Assembly: GCF_028502605.1 (NCBI RefSeq)
Contig: NC_079235.1
Coordinates: forward strand, 3,038,001 to 3,102,000
Direction of reading: 5' to 3'
DNA length: 64,000 nucleotides
Source: Trichoderma breve
Taxonomy: Eukaryota > Ascomycota > Sordariomycetes > Hypocreales > Hypocreaceae
Below the pieces are notes generated by a model. That model saw only the letters and a list, made by a program, of their open reading frames with translations, was not told where the DNA came from and ran no database searches. Both the position numbers and the translations under genes were made by a program. Shown in pieces: positions 36,688-46,971 of the stretch (position 1 is its first letter; each line of letters starts with the position of its first letter).

Positions 36688-37506
36688 AGCAAGAAAGCAT
36701 CCGGCTGCAGGTATCTTTACGCACACACGGGGTGCTGCAGTGTACAAAGTGTGTACATACATAGTCGTAGATTTGATGCTGTTGATTCCCACGGGGCTCG
36801 CTTGAGCTAGTCATGAGGCTAGAGGTAGTCGGCGATCTGCCTTGGTTAGCTGCCTCGTACGAGTACTAGAGGCATGCCGCGATATCGTACTCATATGTAT
36901 TTTGGTAGATGCAAGCATCAAGCATTTAGCGTTTTTCTCTCTTTCCGGAGCATCTCCAGCTTCTGCCTTGCTTTTTGTAACTTGTAGGAATCGAGTTTAA
37001 TTGCGCCACTGATTTGCACAGGGGGGCCCAGGCTGCATGCCCCTCACCAGCTCTGACTTCCCCAGGCCAATCATCTTGGTGCTGAGCTCAGAGCTTCGAT
37101 AACTTGTAAACTCGGGAGGCCCGCAAGGCTTCGTCCACCCTCTATTTTTTGCACCCAACCCAACGCCCATTTGCATTGGACCTTCTATCGTCATCTCTCT
37201 CTCGTTCTCGAGTGCCTATTTATTATGCGCCGACAGCCTCGCCCTCCTTTGTCCGGCGTGTCCTTTCCTTCACCGGCTACACTGGGTCGCAGAGCTCTAA
37301 GTTCAAGGCGCAATCGCACTCGCAATCGCACTCAACAACACGTTGTTAATCATAGCCAAATCCACACTCGTACACGCAACAACAACAACTCTAGGCTGAT
37401 TGCGGCGGCCCAGCAACGCCCTTCGGCTTCATCTTCAGCCCGTTTCTATTCTGCCTTGTCCTCTCTCATTGAGTCCACTGCCAAGGAAAGCAGAGACAAC
37501 ATCATC
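36688..37506. other. Intergenic spacer and leader of the dsRBD gene
   Basis: The left part is the EFG1 3' region and contains a TACGAGTA at 36858-36865. From 37171 onward the frame of the next gene is already open, with an in-frame ATG at 37225, and could be a translated leader. Sequence around 37180-37260 is pyrimidine-rich. Confidence 0.45.
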
Positions 37507-38729
37507 ATGGCCGCGCAAAGCTGTCCCGTCCCATGGGCCCGGATCAAGCTCTGGATCGAGGCCCAAGAGAAGGCAGAGCAGCAAGGCAATCCTCTAACGA
37601 AGCCGCAACTGCAGGCTCTCTCTCATCTTGTGAGTTTCGTGGAGGGACCTGAGCCGGATGTCAGTGCCCAAGACCACGTGAGCCTTCTCACTCGTGAGCA
37701 TCTCCCCCAGCAGACAAGCGGTAGAATGAGAGTCGGTGACTGATTACATCTTGACGCAGAACACATTCAGTTTCATCATAAGAAGGATTTTACTTCGCAT
37801 CTCCCAACATATGAAGACGTCGGGTTAGAAGTCCCCATCAATGGCAATTTCCATTGGCGATGGAGGACAACATGCTCCCTACCCTCTGCTAGCCACATGA
37901 TTTTCCCTTGCGAGGGCCATGGCGTTTCTCAAGGCCAACAGCCACCGTTGTTCGCAACAAAGAAGGTTTGTCAATGTTGCCTTTGTTTAGATACATGTCC
38001 TTCATCTGGCTGTGAAGGCCAAGATTCAGGGCGAGAGTAATACCGAAAGCTGACAATCACACTTGTTCGCAGGCATCTAAGCAATATGCTGCCATGCACG
38101 CATTGGCATATCTTCTGGCTATGAGGCCACCGCTAGCAGCTATAGTAGCACCGACCCCAGCACCGACCCCAGCACCGACCCCAGCACCGACCCCAGCACC
38201 GACTTCTAATCGAGTCTCTGGTGGCGTTTCCCTCAAATCGGCCACTCCTCCTGTGTCGAAAAGCCCAAAGGCGAGTGACAGCTCACTGGCCATGCCTCCG
38301 GGAGACGCCGGCGGTGCGCCTCTAGCACCACCACCACCAAGTGCCGAGATAACGGCCCAGGACAAGCCTACAGCTACAGTTAAGCCTCAAGGTGCATCAG
38401 CTACTGCAGATGGGGAATTTTATACTGGCGACTTGCCTTCCTTGCTGGAGCAGGTTGCGGAGGGCGCAAAGCGCCTCAGCTTTGGAGTTCCCAAGTACGA
38501 AATTGTAGAGGACCCGAACAAGCCAGGAAGTTTTAAAGGAAAACCTGTCTTTGTAAATGGCGGTCGTATGCCTGATGATATAGGCCATGTCACGGGAGCG
38601 ATGTCAAGTAAGGTGGCCAGGCTGCTTATCGCGGAGCAACTGAACGAATATTTCACGGCGGAGCTGAAGCGCAGGGACGGGATCCTTAGGTCCTTCACTG
38701 CCACGCCTGTGGAAAATTCGACATCGTAG
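37507..38729 (+). CDS. dsRNA-binding-motif protein with Pro/Thr-rich linker, three exons
   Basis: Exons at 37507-37693, 37760-37965 and 38073-38729 give 349 aa; introns are GTGAGC...GCAG and GTTTGT...GCAG. The ATG at 37507 has the better context (ATCATGGCC), but an in-frame ATG at 37225 would add 94 residues. N-terminal helices (WARIKLWIEAQEKAEQ) precede a beta-strand section (FHWRWRTTCSLPS, MIFPCEGHG) and the classic dsRBD end KKASKQYAAMHALAYLLAM at about residues 130-148. Residues 157-176 are a tandem APTP repeat encoded by a 12-bp minisatellite. The C-terminal domain has YTGDLPSLLEQVAEGAKRLSFG and YEIVEDPNKPGSFKGKP. The function is unknown; RNA binding is inferred from the fold. Confidence 0.8.
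38149..38203 (+). repeat. 12-bp coding minisatellite (CACCGACCCCAG, about 4.6 copies)
   Basis: Four perfect units lie at 38149-38196, followed by a partial copy. They encode an alternating Ala-Pro-Thr-Pro linker in the dsRBD protein. The unit is a multiple of three, so copy-number change would alter linker length without a frameshift. Confidence 0.92.
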
Positions 38730-38908
38730 TCGAGTTGTTGGCGTTGCCATCGGCTGTTTGCTATGAAGGTTGGCTGGAAGCTGGCGTTGGATTGACATGA
38801 CTCGTTTTGTATAGCATTGAGCACTCATTATTAGGATACCATTGATGATTTTTTTTTTTTCTTTGAAATTGTTTTTCTAAGCCGATAGCATGCTTATTTA
38901 TGTTTTAC

Positions 38909-39889
38909 TCACTGCCGCCCTCTCCCTCGCCCTCCACCTCCTCTCTTGTTGCCCCCTCTAGGCCCCTTGCCCGGCGGAACTTTTCCCTTGATCCCCTCGG
39001 GAAGGCCTGATAATCTCTCCCCATCCTCCCAAAGCACACCGACATCGATATTCCGCCCCGTAACCTTCTTGAAGTAGCTCGTGCTTAAAACGCCGCCTTC
39101 TCCGCCCTCGGTCAGCAATACTCCATTGTCGCTCTTCCACCACTGGATGCCATCCTGCAGACTCTTCTCCACATCAATCTCAATCACTAATTCTGCATCT
39201 TTCCTCATGCCGCTCAATACGCCCTCCTCTGGCGTACCCGTTGAGCAGTGGATATGATTTCTTCCCATGACCTTTAGACCTCCAGACTCTTCAATGGCAG
39301 GCCAGAATGCAAAGTAAGTTCCGTGAAGAACCCTCGACGGCACATTACCGGCGTCGAGGGTGATGGGCTCGAGAAGGGCGGCGGATTCAATCTTGATGGA
39401 GTGGCCTTGGTTGGCGCGGATGAGGTATTGAGAAGGGGTTGCGCTGTCGTCTGAGGGAACAAGTTCGGCGGAGAGTGATGAGTTTAGTTTCATAGTGAAG
39501 CGCTGCTTTTCGTTTGAGGCAACGACTTGCTTGACTTCGGCAAGGGTGACGTTGAGAGACCGGATGGGACCATAATTCAGCTGTGGAAGCTGTAATTAGA
39601 AACCATTTCACCTCTGTCAAGATTAAAAATAATAATAATAATAATAATAATAATAACTCACCACCTCATCGAGAGCTGCAAAACCCTCCGCATCAAGTTT
39701 GATGCCGGCATTTCCAGCCTGATGCCTCAACAACTTCGACAGCGTTTTTGACACCTGAACTTCTCTGCTCTGGCCACCGCCTCCTCTGCCTCCTCGGCCG
39801 CCCCCTCTTGGCTTCCTTCCGCCTGCGAGCTTGTCCTCGATGGCTATCTGAGCGGAGATGCTTGAGCCGTCTTCTTCGAGAGCACTCAT
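38909..39889 (-). CDS. TPT1: tRNA 2'-phosphotransferase Tpt1, two exons
   Basis: Exons at 39889-39662 and 39589-38909 give 302 aa; intron GTGAGT...TTACAG is 72 nt with a CTAAT branch site. An Arg/Gly-rich N-terminus (GGGRGGRGGGG) precedes the KptA/Tpt1 fold: SKLLRHQAG (Arg55), LDAEGFAALDEV, YLIRANQGHSI (Arg134, His139), VLHGTY (His165) and GRNHIHCS (Arg186). These are the positions of the conserved Arg/His residues used for NAD-dependent removal of the splice-junction 2'-phosphate. The enzyme finishes tRNA splicing after the ligase step and yields ADP-ribose cyclic phosphate. The C-terminal tail is again RGG-rich. The frame is open without acidic residues upstream to an ATG at 40117, which could add a targeting extension. 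Confidence 0.92.
39628..39656. repeat. (AAT)n microsatellite inside the TPT1 intron
   Basis: About 9-10 AAT units (TTA in the transcript) start within a few bases of the GTGAGT donor at 39661. It is read directly. It makes up about 40 percent of the 72-nt intron. Confidence 0.92.
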
Positions 39890-40601
39890 TTTTGCTGTGC
39901 TGTGAAAAGATGCCCTTTGTGACGTCGGTTTGGGAAATGCTGATGTGAGAGGACGGAGGCAGTATGTTGGATACGCAGTAAAACCTTGAAAATGAGATTT
40001 TGCCGCTATCAGTCTAGGAAGCGACCCGGAATGTTGTTTGAGATGAAAGTGATGGCGAGAGGCAAGACCAAATTTGCCAGCGACTTTTGTAATTAAATAT
40101 CCAGAGCGGATGCCCATTTGCTTTTTAAATGAATCATCCAAATGTAACAAGTTTTGGCTGCTCTCTTAGTGCGGCATGTGAAGGAAAGTCCTAACAAAAA
40201 TCGGCGTGACTCAGCAAGGCTCATCGCCACCTCCCACTACTTGTGAATCTGCCTGCTAAAAAAAGCATGGATACAAACTGCATGTGCCTTGCGGATTTCT
40301 CATCAATACAACATAGCCTCATCAGCAGCTCATTTGTATTGAATCTCACCTTAATGCAACGAGGATAACGACAAATGCTGATTATTTAACAAAATCTGTT
40401 ACACTGTTATGTCAAGACACCTCATAGTTGATTAAGAATTTATCCCTACCAAGATATTTTCACTAGTATTCGTATAAGCTCACAATTGATGGGTGCATTA
40501 ACTAAGTACCTAATCATAGAACTATGAGATCCAAAATAATGCAGACAGTTCAGCCCCTTGCCTCGTTATTTTCTCTTATCTATCGCTCAGGGTCAAATGT
40601 T
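39890..40601. other. TPT1 leader and spacer to carboxylesterase 3' end
   Basis: The 39890-40150 part is an open frame continuous with TPT1. The rest, 40150-40601, is the upstream region of TPT1 and the downstream side of the carboxylesterase gene, is A/T-rich by eye, and shows no ORF worth calling. Confidence 0.45.
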
Positions 40602-42326
40602 CTAAAACCTCAGTGAATCAATATGATCTGTGATGAAATCGGAGGTGTTGCTCCTGAAATCATCAGTCCGAAGGGTATCCGCCAACAAGTTGTACCACAG
40701 AAGCTGCTTTCCCTCTGTATATTTTGGCCAAGTGACATTTACAGGAAGTCCATCATTGGGATCCATGTTGTACACAAAGTTGATGTAATACTTTCGGCCC
40801 CTGAGTGTGGGAGGGTAAGTGTTAGTCTTATTGAAAAACACAGTTGTGTCTGATCCGTGCTTTGTCCCAAGAGGGTTCAATAGATAATCGTACGACGCAA
40901 ATGACGACCAAAGATCCAGTCCCGGATGAACTGCGTCAATGGTTTCCAGCGTCCAGCGACGTATCAAGGTAAAGACAATATCGCCAAGGATAGAGGCGAT
41001 TCTCTTCTTGCCCGGATAGGGGCACAAGGGCGGGATGGTACCTGTGCGATACGGGCTTCCGTCTTCGGGCCGCTCGCTGTAAGTGCTCACAAAGGACCTG
41101 ACCAGACTTTTGTTGGCATTGTGGAAGTAGAGATCTGAGAGGTAGTCGGTGATCTTATCCGTTGAGCCCATATCTTCCTGGAAAAAGCTAAACAACGTTC
41201 CCTCATCTTCCTGCGAAGCAAAGATCATTGGCACCGCAGGGAATTTGCCTTCTCGCGCCAAAACATGAGGACTCGCCGTCAAGACCGTACCATCTGGTCT
41301 AGGGAGATACGAGAGGGCCAGAGATTCGTAAGATAGCAGGCCAGGAACTGAATTGGCAGCCGCGGCGAAATCTTCGTGGGACAGGCCCCGGAGACAGGCC
41401 AAAGAATCGTCGCCTTCACAATTAGCCTCCCTGACAACGTGCTCATACAGCGCCTGGGACTTGGCTGAATCCACAGGGTCAACAGGAGTGACGGACCCTG
41501 AGTTCATGATTGCGGCGCGGAAGAGAGGGTTGCCGTTGTAAGTGTTGTCGCCGTCGTAGAGAATCAGCTGGTCAAAGACGGAGATTGAGCCAGAGGATTG
41601 TCCCCAGATGGTGACCTTGGAGGGATCGCCACCAAAGGCCTCAATATTATCGGCTACCCATTCCAGGCCCATGCGCTGATCAAGAAGACCAGCATTGGCA
41701 CTTCCCTCGCGCAAGATTTCGGAGCCGGGCATGAACCCCCAGCCAGCCACCCGATAGTTGACAGCCGCAAAGATGAAGGGCTTACCAAGTTCGATGCTAG
41801 CCTGGACGAATTTGGTAGGGTTGTTAATGGACACCGATGTGCCTCCAATCATGAAGCCTCCTCCGAAGATGTAGAAGAGCACTGGCAAGTTATCGCCAGC
41901 TTTGGTGCCGGAGGGTCGATGGATAGTGACGGTCAAGCAATCCTCGGATTGGTTATCGTCAGGCCCTGGGTTACCAAACGACTCCGTCACAGCTCCTGCG
42001 GCAGTGATTCCACATGAAGGGAGCTCTATAGGCAGACTAATAATGGGGCCTTGGGGACAAAGTTTGGCAACGCCAGTAGCATAGAAATCCCCGAGATGAG
42101 TTGATAGTTTCTGCGGCGGCCTGAGGCGCAACTGGCCGACCGGAGGATCGGCGAACGGGATGCCATTAAATTCCTCGATGTTGTCAATCGAGTTGCCGAT
42201 GATGGTACCGGAGGGAATGGTGACATTAACTTGACCTTGAGCTGCCACAGAGATTGGCAGCAAGCCCAAGGCCAAAGTCACCCAAGCAATAGCTTTTTTC
42301 ATTTTGATTAGAGAAGAAAAGGACAT
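40602..42326 (-). CDS. Secreted type-B carboxylesterase / lipase
   Basis: This single-exon gene encodes 574 aa. The alternative ATG at 42302 would remove eight residues and give a cleaner signal peptide (KKAIAWVTLALGLLPISVAAQG). The alpha/beta-hydrolase core is typical of carboxylesterase B: EFNGIPFADPPVGQLRLRPP, SEDCLTVTI, FYIFGGGFMIGG oxyanion hole, nucleophile elbow GQSSGS with Ser244, an acidic residue in QEDEGTLF, and a His in GTKHGSDTTVFF. GQSSG replaces the more usual GESAG. It resembles the Candida rugosa-type lipase/cholinesterase group and should hydrolyse esters outside the cell. It has several N-glycosylation sequons (NQS, NKS, NKT, NVT, NTS). The substrate cannot be read from sequence. 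A TATA box lies about 100 nt upstream. Confidence 0.9.
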   Translation of the reverse strand: MSFSSLIKMKKAIAWVTLALGLLPISVAAQGQVNVTIPSGTIIGNSIDNIEEFNGIPFADPPVGQLRLRPPQKLSTHLGDFYATGVAKLCPQGPIISLPIELPSCGITAAGAVTESFGNPGPDDNQSEDCLTVTIHRPSGTKAGDNLPVLFYIFGGGFMIGGTSVSINNPTKFVQASIELGKPFIFAAVNYRVAGWGFMPGSEILREGSANAGLLDQRMGLEWVADNIEAFGGDPSKVTIWGQSSGSISVFDQLILYDGDNTYNGNPLFRAAIMNSGSVTPVDPVDSAKSQALYEHVVREANCEGDDSLACLRGLSHEDFAAAANSVPGLLSYESLALSYLPRPDGTVLTASPHVLAREGKFPAVPMIFASQEDEGTLFSFFQEDMGSTDKITDYLSDLYFHNANKSLVRSFVSTYSERPEDGSPYRTGTIPPLCPYPGKKRIASILGDIVFTLIRRWTLETIDAVHPGLDLWSSFASYDYLLNPLGTKHGSDTTVFFNKTNTYPPTLRGRKYYINFVYNMDPNDGLPVNVTWPKYTEGKQLLWYNLLADTLRTDDFRSNTSDFITDHIDSLRF

Positions 42327-43695
42327 AGACTGAGAAAACCTTTCGTGTATCTTGGTCTTAACAGCAGAACTGTAGGCTCTACAGAGGTAGAAGTTTTGAT
42401 CTACCTAGAGGGCAAAGAGTCCGTCTTATATAGTCAAAGCCGTGAGATTCACTTACGTGAATTCGAAGCTAGCTGTGCTATATTACGCCTTCATCAAAGC
42501 GGTCAATACTAAGATTTGTCTTGGCTTATTGTCTTGGCCAAGCTCTTCCCTGGCAATCACACATCATCTGACCGCATCTCTGCCGTCGATGAAGTATATG
42601 GATCAAGACTTGACTTGCTCTGCCGAATACTAGCTTGAGGACTACCAATGAGACAGGTAGGGATCTATAAAATGATATGTCCGCGGCTATTACTATTGAG
42701 ATGAGACATGTCTCCAGGCGGCTGGCATCTCAGACATTATGAGATAATGGCCGCCGTCGGGCACAAATACGAGTACATTCTGACTACATCATGCCATTTG
42801 AGTCCAACTCCATATTGAAGTAGTAATAAAGACTATTTCTTACTAGCCCTTGTAACATGATCCTAAGGGCCGTACGACATGTCAATCAATGACCACAGCT
42901 ATCCAGCTATTCCAATATATCACAGGTTCCAAAAGGAAAACACGAACACGAAAATCATGATGGTTCGCATGTAGATAAAACCAATTCTTATTAAGAAATT
43001 TGCACACACATTGATGCTATATTTTGCTCGCTCCCGAAAAGAAAAAAAAAAAAAAAAACACACAAGATAAAAAAAGCAGAATAAGGAGGTATTGTAACTC
43101 TGCGCCCGCCCCCTTTTCCCAATAAGACTTCACGGCCTGCCTTTCAACCAATCCACTACTTTAGAATAAAAGTAAAAAAACTGTTTAATAAAAAATCAAT
43201 CAATCAATCAAACTCCTCTCTTCGCCTGGAAAAAAAATTTGTGTGGTCGAGGCCACAGCCCACCAACCCCCCGCAAGAAAAGAAACAAAAGCTTTTTGTA
43301 TGCTCAATAAAAAAACAAGACCAGGTAATACACATGTTTCGAATGGAAAAAAGATCAGAATGGAAAACAAAGGGAATTTGGCTCCGTGAAGGAAGTCGAG
43401 CAGGCCGTCCGTCGTTAGGTCGTCAAGCCAGTGGTTCTAGAAGGAAATGGTGTGGCATGTATGCTGATTGATGATTGGAACAATAAAGGAAATATGAGAG
43501 AGTGACAAGATATGAGAGAATGAGAGACACACGGTGAGACACAGTAAGAGAGAGAGAGTGAGAGAGTGAGTGAACGAAAAATGACAGGGAAATAAAAATA
43601 AGTAAAAATAAAACGCTCGCAGATGAGTTTTTAAAGAAAAATGGATTATGTATGGTACAGATCATGAATCTAAACGTGTTTGTGGTCGTTTAAGG
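42327..43695. other. Intergenic region upstream of the carboxylesterase
   Basis: It contains the esterase promoter (TATA at 42426-42432), a TACGAGTA at 42768-42775, an A17 tract at 43042-43058, CAAT repeats near 43197-43210, and an AG/GA-rich stretch at 43490-43575. No gene is supported. Confidence 0.5.
42426..42432 (-). promoter_or_regulatory. TATA box of the carboxylesterase gene
   Basis: TATATAA on the minus strand lies about 100 nt before the ATG at 42326, a usual distance for a regulated fungal promoter with a short leader. It is the clearest TATA box next to any gene in the window. Confidence 0.5.
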
Positions 43696-46600
43696 TCATC
43701 TCAAGCCGTTTGTGGCTGTGGTCGAAGAGGCCGGGATGGCCATGCTGTCCCGATTCGCTCGACGAATTTGCAGGCTGCTAGTTCGATTCTGTAATGATTG
43801 ATAGGTGGAGGTGCGGTCTGAGTTATGTTGAACCGATAGATGTCGTGAAAGCCGGCTTTCGGCAGGTCTCTCAGAGCCGCTCTCAGTGTCTGGTAGTGAC
43901 CTCTCTAGAAACTTTCTGGTCGAGGGTGTGCTAGAAGTAGTCGGAACGGTCAAGCGAGAAGGCTGCGTGTTCGAGGATATGAATCGTCGTCGGCTGAGGG
44001 CTGAGGGTGGCTGTGGTGTGTCGGCTTCCGGTACGGGACTTGGAGCTTCGGAGACACGTGCAGAAGCACGCTCGGAGACACGAAGATATTCTTTCGTAGC
44101 CCCCCTAGACCCGCCACTCACTTCGGTGATGGCCCGGGAGGGAGCTCGGAATCTGGATCCCTCGTCTTCTTCGCCGACGGTTCCTCGACGGTTACGAACA
44201 AGGAATGAAGTTCTCCGACCACCATCGTCGGATTCCTCACCGGCCGTCCGTCGATGCAAAAGTGCAGAAGTTCTCCGGCCACCATCGTCAGATTCCTCAC
44301 CGGCCGCCCGTCGTTGCAAAAGCGCAGAAGAGCGCCTACCATCCTCCGGCTCCTCTGTTACTGATCTGCGAGCACGTGATACGATAAGTGACGCTCTGCG
44401 AGCAATAGATTCGTTAGGGGTTGTCGGAGTGGAAGCTGAATTCCGGGGGCTAGTCACAAGACTGCCATTCAAAATCATATTCCTTCGCTCCTCGAATTTA
44501 GACATGGCTCTAGGGCTAGTGATGATTTGGGTGGCTTGCTCAGGCGGCGCGACGCTAGAGCGGCGAGAAACAGAATAAGTCTTGCTGTTCATCATGGTTG
44601 GGGTTCTGGGTGGCTCTAGGTGAGCATTATGGTTCTGGTTCGGGCTAATCTGTGTCGTCACAACTTGCGGAATTATTGCTGGTGCAGGCCGAGGGGCAGT
44701 ACCCTCACCAAGAGCGATGCAAAGCTCAGTTAGGCTGCGGCAGACGCTGTCTGTCCTACGGCGGAGCTGACGATCCGTAATTGCAGGACCACCGCCAATA
44801 CCGCCGACTACGCTGGCAGAACCTGATATAGGTCCAGGCTGGCCAGGCGTACCCATCATGGACGACAACGCGAGGGCATCATTCGCTGCGGTTTCAAGCG
44901 CGCGATACACTTCTGGGCTGAGGACCGTCTTGATCTTGGTGAGAGCCGAGTGCAAATTCGAGTGTGCCTCTCGCTGTGACGACGTACTGCTACCAGCATC
45001 TGTCTGCTGCCCGGCTGCCGATTTCTTGGGGGATAGCGACATGGTCGTAACGGTTGTCGTTGCTGTTGGCGGTCTCTCCTCTGATGCTTTGATCAACGCG
45101 GCTGCAGAGGTCGGCGGTAGCTTCCCTGTCAACTCCAGACGATGGATTCGCGATTTCAGCTCATCCAGCTCGTCCCAGACAGTAGATGGCGCATTGGTAG
45201 ATGTAGTCGATTCCGTTCCCTCAGCGTTGCCAGCTTCGGGGTCATCATCGTCGTCGTCGTCCTCTTCTATCTCGAAAGAACGCGTAAGAGGTGATGGATT
45301 GTAAGTTTTGTTCTGAGTTTGAACCAGCACAGTAGCCTTGTGGGAAGATGAGCGCGCCGAGCTAGAGGCCGGGGCGTCCACAGATGACCGTCTTCGGCTA
45401 TAGGAAGATTCCGCAGCTTGGTCCTGGAGGCTTGCAGTTCGGGGAGTCATGAGTGAGGGTCGTAGACCTGAGCCATTTGATCTTGAAGGGGTGTCTTCGG
45501 CGGGACGAGAGGACGCGGCTTTGTCTCTGAGCAGCTGGCTGCGGTAGGCGCTGGCGGTTCGCGCGATTTCGCTTGTAAGCTCATCTTCATATCTAACTGA
45601 GCGGCTTCGGGTTTGATCCTGCTGGTCAGAAAGCCTGCGGTTTACCGATGGAGGGGACATGGGGTAATAAGAAGAGACATTTTGAGAAAGTGGGCGCCGC
45701 TGCGTAGTGCGATTGACTTGATACTGCTAATAATACGAATTAGACCCCCAAGTATTCAAGACGAGAATCTTTATTCATATTTCCTCTCTCCCTTGGCCAT
45801 TACTTACTGAAGTAGTTTTGCTGTCATTGACACTATCGGCTTTTGCATTGCGCGCTGCCTCCTCAGAGGCAATTTTTAAGAAAACGTCACCCGTATCATC
45901 GCCGCCGTGCCTGGGAGGGCTCCTCTGATCAAAAAAGTCGCCATCGAGGGCGCGGAGAGTGTGGTCGTCGGTTGAATCGATGTAACGATCTTCCACGTCG
46001 TAGGAACGAGAGTTGTAGCTCATATCGTCGTCTACCGAGCTCTTGCGAGAGCCCGAAGATCGGAAGGCTCGAATGGGCGGAACGCGAACAGCGGTTGAAG
46101 CTGTAGGCTGTCCGGCAGTGGCGCCGTTTACCGGCGGCTTATAAGAGACAGGTGGGCGCTGCAGCGACTGGTCCTGGTTTTCATCTGAAGGGCCCGACGA
46201 GGACGGCGGTTTGTAGGATGGCAAATCCGGCAGAGTCCGAGCCCGTACCTTGATGCCTGGCTTTGGCTCCGGGACAACTCGAGAGGTGGGAGAGACTGCT
46301 TCTTCGATGGCAGAACGGCGAGCGCTGAGTGACGATCGCGGGCCGTCGGGCGTCACTCTGCCGTTGGCGTTTGAGCTGCGGGATGCCGGCAAACGGCGAG
46401 CGCTCTGCTTCACAGAAGAGGAGCGCGCGACACTAGAGGCCTTTATCGACTGTGCAGCTTCTTCTGCGAGGCCGTCGGGAAACGACACGGGGCGCCTGAC
46501 TCTCCGTTCCTGCTCGATGATTGAGGGCTTAATCTGGTACGAAGCTCGAGGGCGCAGATTCGGGCGCGGCGGCGACACGACTGTTTCCGCAGTCTTGATG

Positions 46601-46971
46601 GACGCGGGCAGCGACTGGCGATTGCGCGCAGAAGCGGAAGGCGTCAGAACCTTTGTCGCGGCGTCGGATCGCGTCTTGGAGTCTCGTCGTTCGAGCTGCG
46701 AATCGATCGAGCCAACAGGGGCTGTGAGGCGTCGGGGGGACAGCGAGAGCGGCTGCTTGGCGGACTGGGGACTCGAGGCAGCGGGAGCGTTCTTGATGTC
46801 AGCAAAGCGAAAGGACGGCAGCTTGGAGGAATTGTGGCTCTGGCGATGCGAGTGCAGGTTCGACGAGGGGCCGGTGATGGAGGCGGGAGGCGCTGCGAGT
46901 GTTTTGCCTGGGAGGCTGGCGGCTGTGGAACTGGCGTAACGAGCCGCTGTGAAGCTAGCAGTCTCCGTCAT
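43696..46971 (-). CDS. Large disordered Ser/Arg-rich conserved fungal protein, two exons
   Basis: Exons at 46971-45808 and 45723-43696 give 1063 aa. The intron is 84 nt with a consensus GTAAGT donor, a CTAAT branch site and a GCAG acceptor, and both frames join in phase 0. The protein is almost wholly low-complexity Ser/Arg/Pro. Exceptions are a segment near residues 365-375 (DGDFFDQRSPP, DTGDVFLKIA), a short coiled-coil-like piece (WDELDELKSRIHRLELTGKLPPTSAAAL) that includes an LPPTS motif, and a helical block LHSALTKIKTVLSPEVYRALETAANDAL. A 20-residue tandem repeat (RRxAGEESDDGGRRTSALL) lies in the second half. Such proteins are often annotated as LPXTG-motif proteins in fungi, which is misleading since fungi lack sortase. 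The function is unknown; many phosphorylatable RRxS sites suggest a signalling-regulated scaffold (inference). Confidence 0.8.
44210..44329 (-). repeat. 60-bp coding tandem repeat (two near-identical copies plus degenerate flanks)
   Basis: Copies at 44210-44269 and 44270-44329 differ at only a few positions. Weaker copies flank them on both sides. Each encodes 20 residues with the core AGEESDDGGRR and an alternating basic/acidic charge. The unit is in frame, so copy-number change would preserve the protein. Confidence 0.88.

Noticed and set aside
43696..45660. A separate 654-residue gene
   Set aside because: Splice signals join it in phase to the upstream 388-codon exon, so it is treated as exon 2 of one gene.
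46250..46939. Plus-strand ORF of 229 codons
   Set aside because: Antisense to exon 1 of the disordered-protein gene, arising from its biased codon composition. The same holds for 43886-44578.
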